From: Paracrocinitomix mangrovi
Lineage (GTDB): Bacteria > Bacteroidota > Bacteroidia > Flavobacteriales_D > Crocinitomicaceae
DNA length: 64,000 bases
Assembly (NCBI RefSeq): GCF_019740355.2
Contig: NZ_CP091819.1
Location: 868,001-932,000 of the forward strand
Direction of reading: 5' to 3'
Below are positions 26,187-35,272 of the stretch, piece after piece; within the stretch, counting starts at the first letter, position 1; each line of letters starts with the position of its first letter. The position numbers and the translations under genes are program-made. A model generated the notes under the pieces. It was not told the origin of the DNA and made no database searches. It saw nothing but the letters and a program-made list of their open reading frames with translations.

Positions 26187-28604
26187 ATGTTCAAAAAAAT
26201 ATTTGCTTCTGCGGTTCTTTTGACTAGCATTAGCGCATCAGCCCAAAATCTACCAACTATAGCGAGTTATGAAATTGTTGATACACTTTGTTATAGTGGA
26301 TATGAAAAACACTTTTTAACTGTCACAATTGAAGATTTAGATGGAGACAGTACTTATTTATCTGGTATTGGAGCAGATCTAGGATATATTGATGCTCAAT
26401 ATATGATTGTAGAAGAGCCACCATATGTTCCAGGAGCTACTTTGAGAACGTTTAAACTTAAATCAATTTCAACATACTTTGCGCCTATTGATCAATTATC
26501 AGAGGACAACTTATTGTTTTATATTAATGGAAATTCAACCGCAGATGGAGGAAATACTTTTGACGGAGTAGGAAACATTCCTTTGTATGGAGAATTAACA
26601 GCATCATTGGATTTATCTGGCGTAACTTTTTGTTCAACTGATAATCCGGTTGACATTACTCAATATGCTACACCCGGACCGGGAGAGTACTATTGGGGAA
26701 TAGATCAAACAATTATTACAAATGGCTCTTTTGATATTCAAAGCTATATGTCTGAAGCAAATGATGGAGTTAGTTATGATTATATTAATACAGCAGGATG
26801 TGTGGCATACGCTTTTGCTTCTCCAAATATTGTTATGGCACCAGATTTAAGTGTTAATACTACTGATGCTACATGTGGAAGTGCGGATGGATCAGCTTCA
26901 GTTACAATTACCGGACAATATGCTCCATTTGATGTGTACTGGACAACCGGATTCTCTGAATCACTTTCAGCAGGAGCTTCAACAGTTAACAACCTATCTT
27001 CAGGAGCTTATTACGTTACTGTAACAGATGGAAATGGATGTACATCCCAAATAGCTGCACCCGTTAGTGATGCTGATTTAACTGTTACAGAAATTATTAC
27101 TGATCAAAACTGTCCAGGATCAGGAGATGGAGCAATTGATATCACTGTTGCCGGTGGAACACCAGATTACTTCTTATGGTCAACTGGACAAACAACTGAA
27201 GACTTGACAGGATTAGCCGGAGGAGAATATACTGTACACATTCACACTACTGGAAACTGTCAGGCATTCAAAACTTATAACGTTGGAAATCCAGCTCCAT
27301 TAGAAATTGGTGTCAACCAAATTCAAGGTGAAGACTGTTCAACTGGGCAATTCAATTCATTGATTGATATCTCTACATTTGGTGGTTCTGGTTCATATAC
27401 TTGGGATTGGGATTCTGGTGCTTCAACTATGGAAGACTTCACTAATCCTGGGGTAGGAATTCACACATGTACTGTTACAGATGCTGTTTCAGGATGCTCA
27501 ATGACATGGTCTACGAATGTAATGGACTATGGTGCTCCTTATGTATGGCTTAACTCAGTTGACCAAGCGAATTGTGGTCAAACCAATGGTGCTATTGATA
27601 TGGCAATATTGCAAAATATTAATCCAATTGCTTCAATTAGTTGGAGCTCAGGTCAAACTACAGAGGACTTAACAGATATCGGAGCAGGAACTTATATTGT
27701 AACAGCAACTGACGTTAATGGATGTTACACATCAGAAAAGGTAACGGTAGGATACAACAAACCATATCAACCTTCTATCTGCCTTTTAACTGTTGACACT
27801 TCTTATACTTACAATCAAGTTATTTGGGAAAAAGATCCGGGATTTGCTTCTACAATTGACGGATTTAATGTATACAGAGAAACTCAACAACAAGGAGTAT
27901 TTGAAAAAGTAGCAGAAAGACCTTACGCTTTAGAATCATTTTTTATTGATAATGCTGCTTCACCAATGGATAGATCTTGGAGATATTACTTGACTACTTA
28001 TGATGCCTGCGGAAATGAAAGTTTCCCTTCATTTATTCATAAAACTATTCACATTGTTGCCAATACTTCAAACGGAACAGACTATAATGTTTCATGGGAC
28101 AAATATGAAGGAATCACTTATACTGATGTAGATTTATTCAGATTTGACAATACCAATGGATGGCAATTGATAGGTACTTATGGAACTACACAATTAAGTA
28201 TGACAGATACGCCTCCTGTAACTGCAGGATTGGATTACATTGTATCTTTCAACTTAGCTTCAGTTTGTACATCTTCTAAAGCACAAGATTACAATTCATC
28301 AAGATCTAATAACTCTTCAGCGATCTTTACAGGTGGTGAAACAACTACTTCAATTCAAGATGAAGAAATAGGATTAATTACCATTTATCCAAATCCAACT
28401 GAAAGTGATTTAAATGTTTATATTGAAAATCCTGAGTTATTTGAAATGATTGAACTAAGAGATGCTAACGGAAGATTGGTATTCAACCAACAGTTAAATA
28501 GTTCAAAACATGTTTTTGAAATGACTGATTTGGCAACTGGTGTATATTTCATCAGATTGGTAGCTAACGAGAAAACAATTACGAGAAAAGTAATAAAGAG
28601 ATAA
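26187..28604 (+). CDS. Secreted SprB-like repeat protein with type A T9SS signal
   Basis: The 805-residue exported protein has a signal peptide (ends SASAQ, residue 20), an N-terminal beta-rich region to about 220, then about four SprB-type repeats. These share the frame DATCGSADGSASVTI ... VTVTDGNGC seen in the giant adhesin. An FN3-like segment (about 530-720; VIWEKDPGFASTIDGFNVYR) follows. The C-terminal 75 residues are a type A T9SS sorting domain (ITIYPNPTESDLNVY ... KVIKR). It is probably surface-attached or released. The SprB repeats relate it to the adhesin at 6539-14626, but the sorting domain is of the other type and no PorP/SprF partner is next to it. Confidence 0.85.
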   Translation: MFKKIFASAVLLTSISASAQNLPTIASYEIVDTLCYSGYEKHFLTVTIEDLDGDSTYLSGIGADLGYIDAQYMIVEEPPYVPGATLRTFKLKSISTYFAPIDQLSEDNLLFYINGNSTADGGNTFDGVGNIPLYGELTASLDLSGVTFCSTDNPVDITQYATPGPGEYYWGIDQTIITNGSFDIQSYMSEANDGVSYDYINTAGCVAYAFASPNIVMAPDLSVNTTDATCGSADGSASVTITGQYAPFDVYWTTGFSESLSAGASTVNNLSSGAYYVTVTDGNGCTSQIAAPVSDADLTVTEIITDQNCPGSGDGAIDITVAGGTPDYFLWSTGQTTEDLTGLAGGEYTVHIHTTGNCQAFKTYNVGNPAPLEIGVNQIQGEDCSTGQFNSLIDISTFGGSGSYTWDWDSGASTMEDFTNPGVGIHTCTVTDAVSGCSMTWSTNVMDYGAPYVWLNSVDQANCGQTNGAIDMAILQNINPIASISWSSGQTTEDLTDIGAGTYIVTATDVNGCYTSEKVTVGYNKPYQPSICLLTVDTSYTYNQVIWEKDPGFASTIDGFNVYRETQQQGVFEKVAERPYALESFFIDNAASPMDRSWRYYLTTYDACGNESFPSFIHKTIHIVANTSNGTDYNVSWDKYEGITYTDVDLFRFDNTNGWQLIGTYGTTQLSMTDTPPVTAGLDYIVSFNLASVCTSSKAQDYNSSRSNNSSAIFTGGETTTSIQDEEIGLITIYPNPTESDLNVYIENPELFEMIELRDANGRLVFNQQLNSSKHVFEMTDLATGVYFIRLVANEKTITRKVIKR

Positions 28605-28625
28605 AATCTAACTCAAACTATGAAA

Positions 28626-28657
28626 AAGGCCTTGCTTATATAGCAGGGCTTTTTTTT
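28626..28657. terminator. Bidirectional rho-independent terminator
   Basis: The stem GCCTTGCT / AGCAGGGC (one G-T pair) is flanked by As on the left and eight Ts on the right, between convergent genes. It overlaps the prmC stop codon. Confidence 0.8.
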
Positions 28658-29490
28658 GCATATAACATTCTGTCCTTGCCCTGCATGTCTTTTATTACCT
28701 CAACAGAAATGTAGCCTTTTGATTCCAGTAAACCTTTCATTTCACTTCCGTACAACTCATGAAATTCGAAATATATACTTCCGTTTGATTTTAAAATTCT
28801 TTTGGCTTGATCAAGAATAGCTTTATAAAATTTTAATGGATCTTCATTAGGAACGAATAAAGCCAAGTGAGGTTCATGCTCTAAAACATTTGCTTCCATT
28901 TCTATTTTATCAGAATCTAAAACATATGGAGGGTTACTCACTACAATATCATACTCATCCTTAATATTATCTTTTAAGACATCCGCATAAAAGAAATTGA
29001 CATTACAATTTAGTTTTTGAGCATTCTCTTTTGCCACCTCAAGGGCTTCTTGTGACACATCTACCCCACTTGCTTCAAAATCATTGTTTATCAACTTCAG
29101 TGTAATAGGAATAACTCCAGAACCCGTTCCTATATCCAGGATTTTCCCATTGGATTCTCTTTGAAGAATCAGATCAACCAATTCTTCAGTCTCAGGCCTG
29201 GGAATCAAAACATTTTCATTGACTTTAAAAAGATGACCATAAAACTCTACTTCTCCTAAAATCTGCTGAATGGGTCTGTTTTCCAAAAGAAGATCCCCCA
29301 CCCTTTTAATTTTGAGTAATTCAGATTCAGAGAACCTATGTTCATTTTTTAATAAATTGGTTTTTGTTAGATTAAAGTAGGATACATTCAACATCTCAAA
29401 AAAGATATCAATATCTCTTTCACTAAACTTTGAAATTAATTTCTCTTTAAAATAAGCTTTTGCCCCTTTGAGAGAATTGTCTTTAAACAT
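28636..29490 (-). CDS. prmC: Peptide chain release factor N5-glutamine methyltransferase
   Basis: PrmC methylates the glutamine of the GGQ motif in release factors RF1 and RF2, which raises termination efficiency. The 284-residue protein has an N-terminal helical domain (1-90), the SAM motif DIGTGSG (119-125) and the catalytic NPPY (186-189), with LIPRPETEELV (96-106) as the typical PrmC signature. Its ATG lies 1 bp after the stop of the OmpA-like gene at 29492, so the two are probably co-transcribed. The functional link between them is not obvious. Confidence 0.93.
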   Translation of the reverse strand: MFKDNSLKGAKAYFKEKLISKFSERDIDIFFEMLNVSYFNLTKTNLLKNEHRFSESELLKIKRVGDLLLENRPIQQILGEVEFYGHLFKVNENVLIPRPETEELVDLILQRESNGKILDIGTGSGVIPITLKLINNDFEASGVDVSQEALEVAKENAQKLNCNVNFFYADVLKDNIKDEYDIVVSNPPYVLDSDKIEMEANVLEHEPHLALFVPNEDPLKFYKAILDQAKRILKSNGSIYFEFHELYGSEMKGLLESKGYISVEVIKDMQGKDRMLYAKKSPAI

Positions 29491-29491
29491 A

Positions 29492-31573
29492 CTACATTGA
29501 GATAATTTTCACCTCAGTTCTTCTGTTTAGTGAACGATTGTAATTAGAGTTATTTGGAACTTTTGGCTTTGCTTCACCAAAACCTTCATACTGAAGACGG
29601 CTCTTATCAATTCCTTTTGATACAATATACTCAACAACTCCTTTGGCTCTGTTTTCACTTAAAACCTGGTTTTCTTTTGCATCACCCTGATCATCAGTGT
29701 GACCCTGAATAGAACATTTAATTGTAGGATGCGCTTTTAAAAATTTTACAAATTGATCCAAAACAAATTTGCCATCTTCATTTAATGCATATGATTTAGT
29801 TGCATATAAGATGTTATCCATTTCAAAGGTCTCTCCTACTTTGATTTCTTCTATTTCAAACTTAACTCCGGAGGCATAACGCTCCTCAGACTTTTCAAGT
29901 TCTTCAGCTTTTATTAATTGCGTATCAAAAGAGTATCCTTCTTTTTTCATTGTAATCATCACATCTTCTTTCTCTTCTTCCAATTTCACAACAGCTGCCC
30001 ATTTACCATCATCTCCATTCACTCGGATTTCTTCATTTTTTCCGGAATTTTTGTATGATACTTCAACAATAGCATCTTTAACCGGCTCACCTTTGTCGTC
30101 TTTTAATTCTCCCTTAACAAATAATACATCTTTAGGGCGGATGTCATCATACAATTCAAACTGATAAATTTCAATTGAACCGTCAATTGCTCCTGAAGCA
30201 AAGTATCCTAATTTTCCATCTGTTGATACAATTAAGCCCACTTCATTGTGCTGAGTATTTATAGGATAACCCACATTCAAAGGAGTAGTCCAGTTTCCAT
30301 TTTCATCTTTTCTAGTATAAAAGATATCACTACCTCCTCCACCAAGGCGATCTTCATTACAATCTGAAACAAAATACATAGTTTCACTATCCTGGTGTAT
30401 AAATGGCGCTTTATCATGTCCGGGAGAATTAATTGGTCCGGGAACAGGTTTTGCTTGCGTCCATTTTCCATCCTTATCTCTTGTACTGTAATAAATATCC
30501 GTTAATTCAGAACCTTCTCTCCATGTAGCAAAATAAAGTGTATTTCCATCTGCTGATAAAGTAGGCTGCGCTTCCCATCCATCTTTTGTATTTACGGCAG
30601 GACCTAAATTTTCAAGATTCGTCCACATGAAATCATTTCCACCCTTACCAGTTCTTGTAAATCTTGTTACATAAATATCACAATTAGCATGCTGCTGGTA
30701 GTCTACCTCTTGACATGCGCAAATAAACATCTCTTTATTATCCAGCGATAATGAAACACCGCCATAATTTTGATATTTAGGCGTATTAAAAGGTGATCTT
30801 AATGGTAATCCTGAATTAAAATCACCAAATGCAGAAGGGCGTTGACTCATGGTAAACTGCTCAATCACATTAGTTAATATTCCTTTATCAGTATCTTTTC
30901 CTCTTCTAGTAAAAAACAACAATTCGTTATCAGGTGATATCATTGGTAAAAACTCATCCTTTTCAGCAGTAGATACATATTTAAGTTTCACTGCTTCATA
31001 TGGTACCGGATTATTGAAGAAATCGTTAAAGAATTTCATTTCTGGTAGAATAGCCTCTACATCTTTCTTGTTTTGTCTATAATTTTCCCCGTATTTATTT
31101 GGATCTTTATCACTAAAATCTACGAATGATTTGAAGTATTTGGCTGCCTGCCCTTTATCCCCAAGTGTATAGTAGATAACACCCAATTTGTAATGAACAT
31201 CAGAATGATAATTAGGACAATATTCTAAGGTTTTTTTGTACGCCTTTGCAGCTCCTTCATAGGCATTGCTCAATTGCTGAAAATTAACTCTACCCTCATC
31301 AAAGTTATCATGCACAGCTAAGGCATTTTCGTAGTTAAAATTGGCGAATGAAAAATACACATAGGCATTTTCAGGAGCTAACTCCAAGGCATCTGTGTAC
31401 GCTTTAACCCTTTCTAATTTTTCGTTTTTTTGATTTTCAGCTTCTTTAATAAGCTTCATTACCTTTTTACCAGGTTCATTACAGGCTTCATTATCATCAT
31501 CCTGAGCATAGGCTGCATTTGATATAGTAAACGAGAAAATTAAAGATGCGGTTAAAAGTAAAATGTTTTTCAT
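29492..31573 (-). CDS. OmpA-family protein with TPR and PD40 repeats (second copy)
   Basis: The 693-residue protein has an ordinary Sec signal (ends AAYAQ, about residue 24) and no lipobox, unlike the related lipoprotein at 3672-5558. It shows TPR-like repeats (about 30-160), a PD40/WD40-like propeller (about 195-475; LFFTRRGKDT, LYFATWREGSE, MYFVSDCNE), a beta domain (about 490-565) and a C-terminal OmpA domain (about 580-693; IQGHTDDQGDAKENQVLSE, RRTEVKI). It should sit in the periplasm or outer membrane, bound to peptidoglycan. No adhesin or PorP gene is adjacent, so its partner is unknown. Confidence 0.85.
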   Translation of the reverse strand: MKNILLLTASLIFSFTISNAAYAQDDDNEACNEPGKKVMKLIKEAENQKNEKLERVKAYTDALELAPENAYVYFSFANFNYENALAVHDNFDEGRVNFQQLSNAYEGAAKAYKKTLEYCPNYHSDVHYKLGVIYYTLGDKGQAAKYFKSFVDFSDKDPNKYGENYRQNKKDVEAILPEMKFFNDFFNNPVPYEAVKLKYVSTAEKDEFLPMISPDNELLFFTRRGKDTDKGILTNVIEQFTMSQRPSAFGDFNSGLPLRSPFNTPKYQNYGGVSLSLDNKEMFICACQEVDYQQHANCDIYVTRFTRTGKGGNDFMWTNLENLGPAVNTKDGWEAQPTLSADGNTLYFATWREGSELTDIYYSTRDKDGKWTQAKPVPGPINSPGHDKAPFIHQDSETMYFVSDCNEDRLGGGGSDIFYTRKDENGNWTTPLNVGYPINTQHNEVGLIVSTDGKLGYFASGAIDGSIEIYQFELYDDIRPKDVLFVKGELKDDKGEPVKDAIVEVSYKNSGKNEEIRVNGDDGKWAAVVKLEEEKEDVMITMKKEGYSFDTQLIKAEELEKSEERYASGVKFEIEEIKVGETFEMDNILYATKSYALNEDGKFVLDQFVKFLKAHPTIKCSIQGHTDDQGDAKENQVLSENRAKGVVEYIVSKGIDKSRLQYEGFGEAKPKVPNNSNYNRSLNRRTEVKIISM

Positions 31574-31673
31574 AAGGGCTTTAATTTATAAAACAGGAAA
31601 AGCTGAAAATACTCTTTCCAAAAACTATTCCTAAATTACATTACTGCAATCATGCGTTTTGGTTACAGCATAT

Positions 31674-32282
31674 TTATAAAAAATACATTCTTAAAATTAA
31701 ATCTAAACTGATAATGTAGTTTTTAAATTCTTCTGCTGAAAAGGTACTGGGTTTGTACATATCAATAAAATGAAATCTTCCTAATACACCTAATTCAAAA
31801 GTTCCTTTATCTTGCTCTAATAATGTTGACAATCCCAAGCCTGTATATGGTTGAAATTTATTGGTAACTGATCCTAGATCTAAAGTACCAAAAGATGTCC
31901 ATTGTCTGTTGTAAAAATTATAATTGATTCCCAATCCGAAATTCAAATACCAGGCGTCTGTTACCCCATAAGACATCATTAAAGGCAAATGCAATGAACC
32001 GTGTCTGTTTGAACTGATCAAGGTCTTATTAAAACGCTCATCAAAAGCCATAAACTCAAATGTAAGACCCGATTGAATTGAAAATTGGTCATTGATTCCA
32101 TACCTCATTGGTACACCAATGTTAAATCCATAACCGGCCGTACTATTATTTAAGCCTGTTGAAGACTGTCGCTGTAAATTCACATTCCAAGACGGAGAAA
32201 CTTCCGCTCCTAAATGAAAACCTTGCTGAGCATTTAAACCAAATGATAGCAGCACTAAGAAAATAACAACTACTCTTTTCAT
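31674..32282 (-). CDS. Outer-membrane beta-barrel protein, porin-like fold
   Basis: The protein has 202 residues with a signal peptide (cleavage near LNAQQ, about 19) followed by about eight amphipathic strands (SIQSGLTFEFMAF, WYLNFGLGINYNFY) and a terminal aromatic-rich strand, LDLILRMYFL. This matches the small outer-membrane beta-barrel families (PF13568-like) common in Bacteroidota. No substrate or binding site can be read from it. It lies alone, 26 bp after the HD hydrolase gene. Confidence 0.75.
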   Translation of the reverse strand: MKRVVVIFLVLLSFGLNAQQGFHLGAEVSPSWNVNLQRQSSTGLNNSTAGYGFNIGVPMRYGINDQFSIQSGLTFEFMAFDERFNKTLISSNRHGSLHLPLMMSYGVTDAWYLNFGLGINYNFYNRQWTSFGTLDLGSVTNKFQPYTGLGLSTLLEQDKGTFELGVLGRFHFIDMYKPSTFSAEEFKNYIISLDLILRMYFL

Positions 32283-32308
32283 AACATTACCAAAATTACC
32301 AAATTAGG

Positions 32309-32962
32309 CTATAATTTCCCATCCCATTCAGCATAAAATTGATCTAAAAATGCTTTCATATAATCATGTCTTTCAGCTGCCAATTTTTTACCGGTATCGG
32401 TATTCATCAAATCCTTTAATAGTAACAGTTTCTCGTAAAAATGGTTGATAGTGTGGGTTCTTTTTATACGGTATTCTTCTTCAGACTGAAAGTTAGTTGG
32501 TTTAATTTCCGGATCATAAATCATGTTACCGTATTTACCTCCAAACGCAAATGTTCTTGCAATACCAATGGCTCCAATGGCATCCAATCTATCCGCATCT
32601 TGCACAATTAAACCTTCTATAGATCTCATTTTATTCTCTCCTATCCCTCCTTTAAACGAAACATTTTGAACAATATGCAAAACTGCTGCAATAGTTGAGT
32701 CATCAACATTCAGCTCAGATAATATCTTATGTGTTCTAAGCTCTTCTTCAGCTTCAAAATTCTCGACAAATTTATGGTCAGCAATATCATGCAGTAATGC
32801 GCCTAATTCCGCAATAAAAGGATCACATTTTTCATTTGACGCTATCAACTTGGCGTTTTTCCAAACGCGTTCTATGTGATACCAATCATGACCGGTTGTT
32901 TCACCATAAAAGTCATTTCTGATTTTATTTGCTAATTGATCTATAATAGCTGCTTTATTCAT
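32309..32962 (-). CDS. HD-domain phosphohydrolase
   Basis: This is a metal-dependent HD-superfamily hydrolase of 217 residues. The signature is GHDWYHIERV near the N-terminus, an HD pair in ALLHDIADHKF, and a later QDADRLDAIGAIGIAR aspartate motif. The pattern fits the YedJ/uncharacterised HD subfamily that acts on nucleotides or phosphorylated small molecules. I chose the ATG at 32962; a TTG two codons upstream is less likely. It begins just downstream of the terminator of the T9SS cargo gene. Confidence 0.85.
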   Translation of the reverse strand: MNKAAIIDQLANKIRNDFYGETTGHDWYHIERVWKNAKLIASNEKCDPFIAELGALLHDIADHKFVENFEAEEELRTHKILSELNVDDSTIAAVLHIVQNVSFKGGIGENKMRSIEGLIVQDADRLDAIGAIGIARTFAFGGKYGNMIYDPEIKPTNFQSEEEYRIKRTHTINHFYEKLLLLKDLMNTDTGKKLAAERHDYMKAFLDQFYAEWDGKL

Positions 32963-32966
32963 ATCC

Positions 32967-33000
32967 AAAAAAAATCCCGTCCACGAAACCGGGACGGGAT
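32967..33000 (-). terminator. Rho-independent terminator of the T9SS cargo gene at 33024
   Basis: On the minus strand the stem ATCCCGTCCC / GGACGGGAT with a loop of about eight bases is followed by eight Ts. Confidence 0.85.
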
Positions 33001-33023
33001 TAAATTTAAAAATTGTTATCTGA

Positions 33024-33944
33024 TTATTTCAGATTGAATTTTTGTGCGTAGTGACCTTTGTTTGATTTCAAAGCAATCACGTAGTTTCCTGCAGGAACAT
33101 TTGAAATATCAAATGTATAGTTATCCCACTGATCAGCGATAGGCCAAGTCTTAATAGTTCTACCAGCCATATCAACGATCATTACTTCTTGAATGAAAGC
33201 ATCAATGTTGATACCATTTACATGTAAGTTAGTTCCGTTTTGGTAAACTCCAAAGTCAGCAGCTTCTGTATCAAAGATACCAGTGTACTCTAAGTTGTTA
33301 ACCAAAGCTAAGAATCCTAAATCAACAGTGATTCCCCAGCTAGAAGCAACATCTGCAACAGTTCCATCAGACCAAGTTTCATAAGCAAATCCTCCACAAG
33401 GAGTTACAGTAGAAACAAATCCTAATGTATCAGCACCAGCTGACCATGCAGTCATACAAATAAATGTATCAGTTACAGCTACAGCAGATGAAAAAGTATA
33501 AGTATACCATCCAGCAGCACCTGCAGCAGTAGTATCTACTGAAGCAACAGTGTGAGCAGCTAAAGTACCACCTAATACGTTTCCATTTTTATCCATGATA
33601 GATCCCAAAATTTGAGTAGCTCCACCATTGTTTTCAATAGCACCGTACCAAGCCATGTAACCTTCAACAGTTGCTTGACCATCTAATGGAAACATTTGTC
33701 CAGCTCCGATATCACCGTAACCATTTGTTCCGTTTACATAACCACCATTTGTTGATGAATATAAACCGAAACCGTTGTTAATACAAGCGTCAGAAAATGA
33801 AGGAGGAGATAATGTATCCTCTGATCTATCACCAGACAATTCCATTCTTTCCCAAGACTTTTCCATTTGTCCTGCTTGTTTCTCTTGCGCAAAAGAAAAA
33901 GTTGTTGCACACAGAGCAATTCCTAAAACGTAAATTTTTCTCAT
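33024..33944 (-). CDS. Small secreted protein with type A T9SS sorting domain
   Basis: The 306 residues include a signal peptide (ends TTFSFAQ, residue 19), a beta-sandwich-like central domain (about 50-215) without a recognised catalytic motif, and a C-terminal type A sorting signal of about 75 residues (FGVYQNGTNLHV ... GNYVIALKSNKGHYAQKFNLK split over its strands). The sorting domain lacks the usual YPNP start and is slightly degenerate. The protein should be exported by the T9SS. It is a single-gene unit with a strong terminator. Confidence 0.8.
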   Translation of the reverse strand: MRKIYVLGIALCATTFSFAQEKQAGQMEKSWERMELSGDRSEDTLSPPSFSDACINNGFGLYSSTNGGYVNGTNGYGDIGAGQMFPLDGQATVEGYMAWYGAIENNGGATQILGSIMDKNGNVLGGTLAAHTVASVDTTAAGAAGWYTYTFSSAVAVTDTFICMTAWSAGADTLGFVSTVTPCGGFAYETWSDGTVADVASSWGITVDLGFLALVNNLEYTGIFDTEAADFGVYQNGTNLHVNGINIDAFIQEVMIVDMAGRTIKTWPIADQWDNYTFDISNVPAGNYVIALKSNKGHYAQKFNLK

Positions 33945-34109
33945 AGTATTTCTTTTTGATTCAACCCAAAGATAAGTATTTAAACAGAAGATATCTATTA
34001 ATTCTATAGAATTGTTACCAACGGTTTGTCAATATCTTAATTTTAAGTTATCCCTGTTTAACCTAATCTGGCGAATTAAAAGCGATATATTTATAGTCTA
34101 TTTTATGCT

Positions 34110-34556
34110 ATGGAGATTTCAATTAAACACTACAGTGAGCTAAGCACTGACGAATTCCACGATATAATTGCTTTAAGGATTGCAGTTTTTGTGGTTGAGC
34201 AAGATTGTCCTTATTTGGAGCTTGACGGAAAAGATAAAGACGCCTATCACTTACAGGCCATTAATGATAAACGGTTAATAGGAACTTTAAGAATCTTAAA
34301 ACCGGGTGTATATTATGGTGAAGCTGCCATAGGAAGAGTAGCCAGTCATCCTGACTTTAGAGATTTAAAACTGGGTCACGAAATGATGAAACACGCAATG
34401 CGATTCATTGATGAAACCTTACAACTAAATGAAGTAAGATTATCAGCTCAAACTCATTTGGTTCATTTTTACGAAAAATTCGGTTTTAAATCAACCGGAA
34501 AAGAATACCTGGAAGACGGAATACCTCACACTGAATTGCTTTTTGTTAAATCATAA
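34110..34556 (+). CDS. GNAT-family N-acetyltransferase, ElaA-like
   Basis: The 148-residue protein has the ElaA layout: RIAVFVVEQDCPYLELDGKDKDAYH near the N-terminus, then the acetyl-CoA pyrophosphate-binding region IGRVASHPDFRDLKLGHEMM and the C-terminal AQTHLVHFYEKFGFKSTG. It probably transfers an acetyl group from acetyl-CoA to an unknown amine. It is read in the same direction as the ABC transporter genes, with a 70-bp gap. Confidence 0.85.
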   Translation: MEISIKHYSELSTDEFHDIIALRIAVFVVEQDCPYLELDGKDKDAYHLQAINDKRLIGTLRILKPGVYYGEAAIGRVASHPDFRDLKLGHEMMKHAMRFIDETLQLNEVRLSAQTHLVHFYEKFGFKSTGKEYLEDGIPHTELLFVKS

Positions 34557-34626
34557 ATCTTTTGAATTCAAAGTTTTAGGAATATGGCAAAGAATTTGAT
34601 TTACTTTCATACAAACAATTAAAACC

Positions 34627-35268
34627 ATGCAAATAAGCTTTCAAAATGTACTACCAACACCTTTAGCAGAATACCAACATGGATCTGAAAGCGTTTGGAA
34701 CAATTCATTTGAATTGACTTTTCCAAAAAAAATACTTCTTAACGCCAGTAGTGGAAAAGGAAAATCAACTTTTGTCAACACTTTATATGGTGTACGAAAA
34801 GATTATTCAGGATCAATTACACTTGATGGAAATTACATAGCTAACCTTACCCTTGATGAGTGGATAAACTTGAGACGTGATAAAATATCAGTTGTTTTTC
34901 AAGACTTGCAACTTTTTCCTGAGCTAACAGTTTGGGAAAATTTACAGTTGAAAAATGAACTTACAAATCACAAAAGTGAAGCTGAAATAGAATTAATGTT
35001 AGAACAGCTTGGCATTGGGAACAAAAAAAATCAATTGTGCAAAACACTTTCATTGGGTCAACAACAAAGAGTTGCCATTATTAGATCACTGCTTCAAAAA
35101 TTTGAAGTGTTATTAATGGACGAACCTTTTAGCCATTTGGATGAAGAAAATGCCAGAATTGCGCTAAGCTTGATTAATGAAGAAGCAGATAAAAATCAAG
35201 GAGGATATATTTTAACGACTCTTGGAAGTCATCATGGTTTCCAATATGATCAAGAATTAAAACTGTAA
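34627..35268 (+). CDS. ABC transporter ATP-binding protein (LolD/FtsE-like), altered H-loop
   Basis: The 213-residue ATPase is of the MacB/LolD/FtsE type. Walker A is ASSGKGKST (40-48; the first glycine is alanine). The Q-loop glutamine is Q92, the signature LSLGQQQR spans 141-148, Walker B is VLLMDEPF with E166, and the D-loop is SHLDEEN. At the H-loop, where these proteins have a histidine after the last core strand (VTHD), this one reads LTTLGSHHG, so the switch histidine is replaced by leucine or displaced by three residues. The permease gene follows after 4 bp. Substrate is unknown; lipoprotein release or cell-envelope work are the usual roles of relatives. Confidence 0.87.
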   Translation: MQISFQNVLPTPLAEYQHGSESVWNNSFELTFPKKILLNASSGKGKSTFVNTLYGVRKDYSGSITLDGNYIANLTLDEWINLRRDKISVVFQDLQLFPELTVWENLQLKNELTNHKSEAEIELMLEQLGIGNKKNQLCKTLSLGQQQRVAIIRSLLQKFEVLLMDEPFSHLDEENARIALSLINEEADKNQGGYILTTLGSHHGFQYDQELKL

Positions 35269-35272
35269 GGAG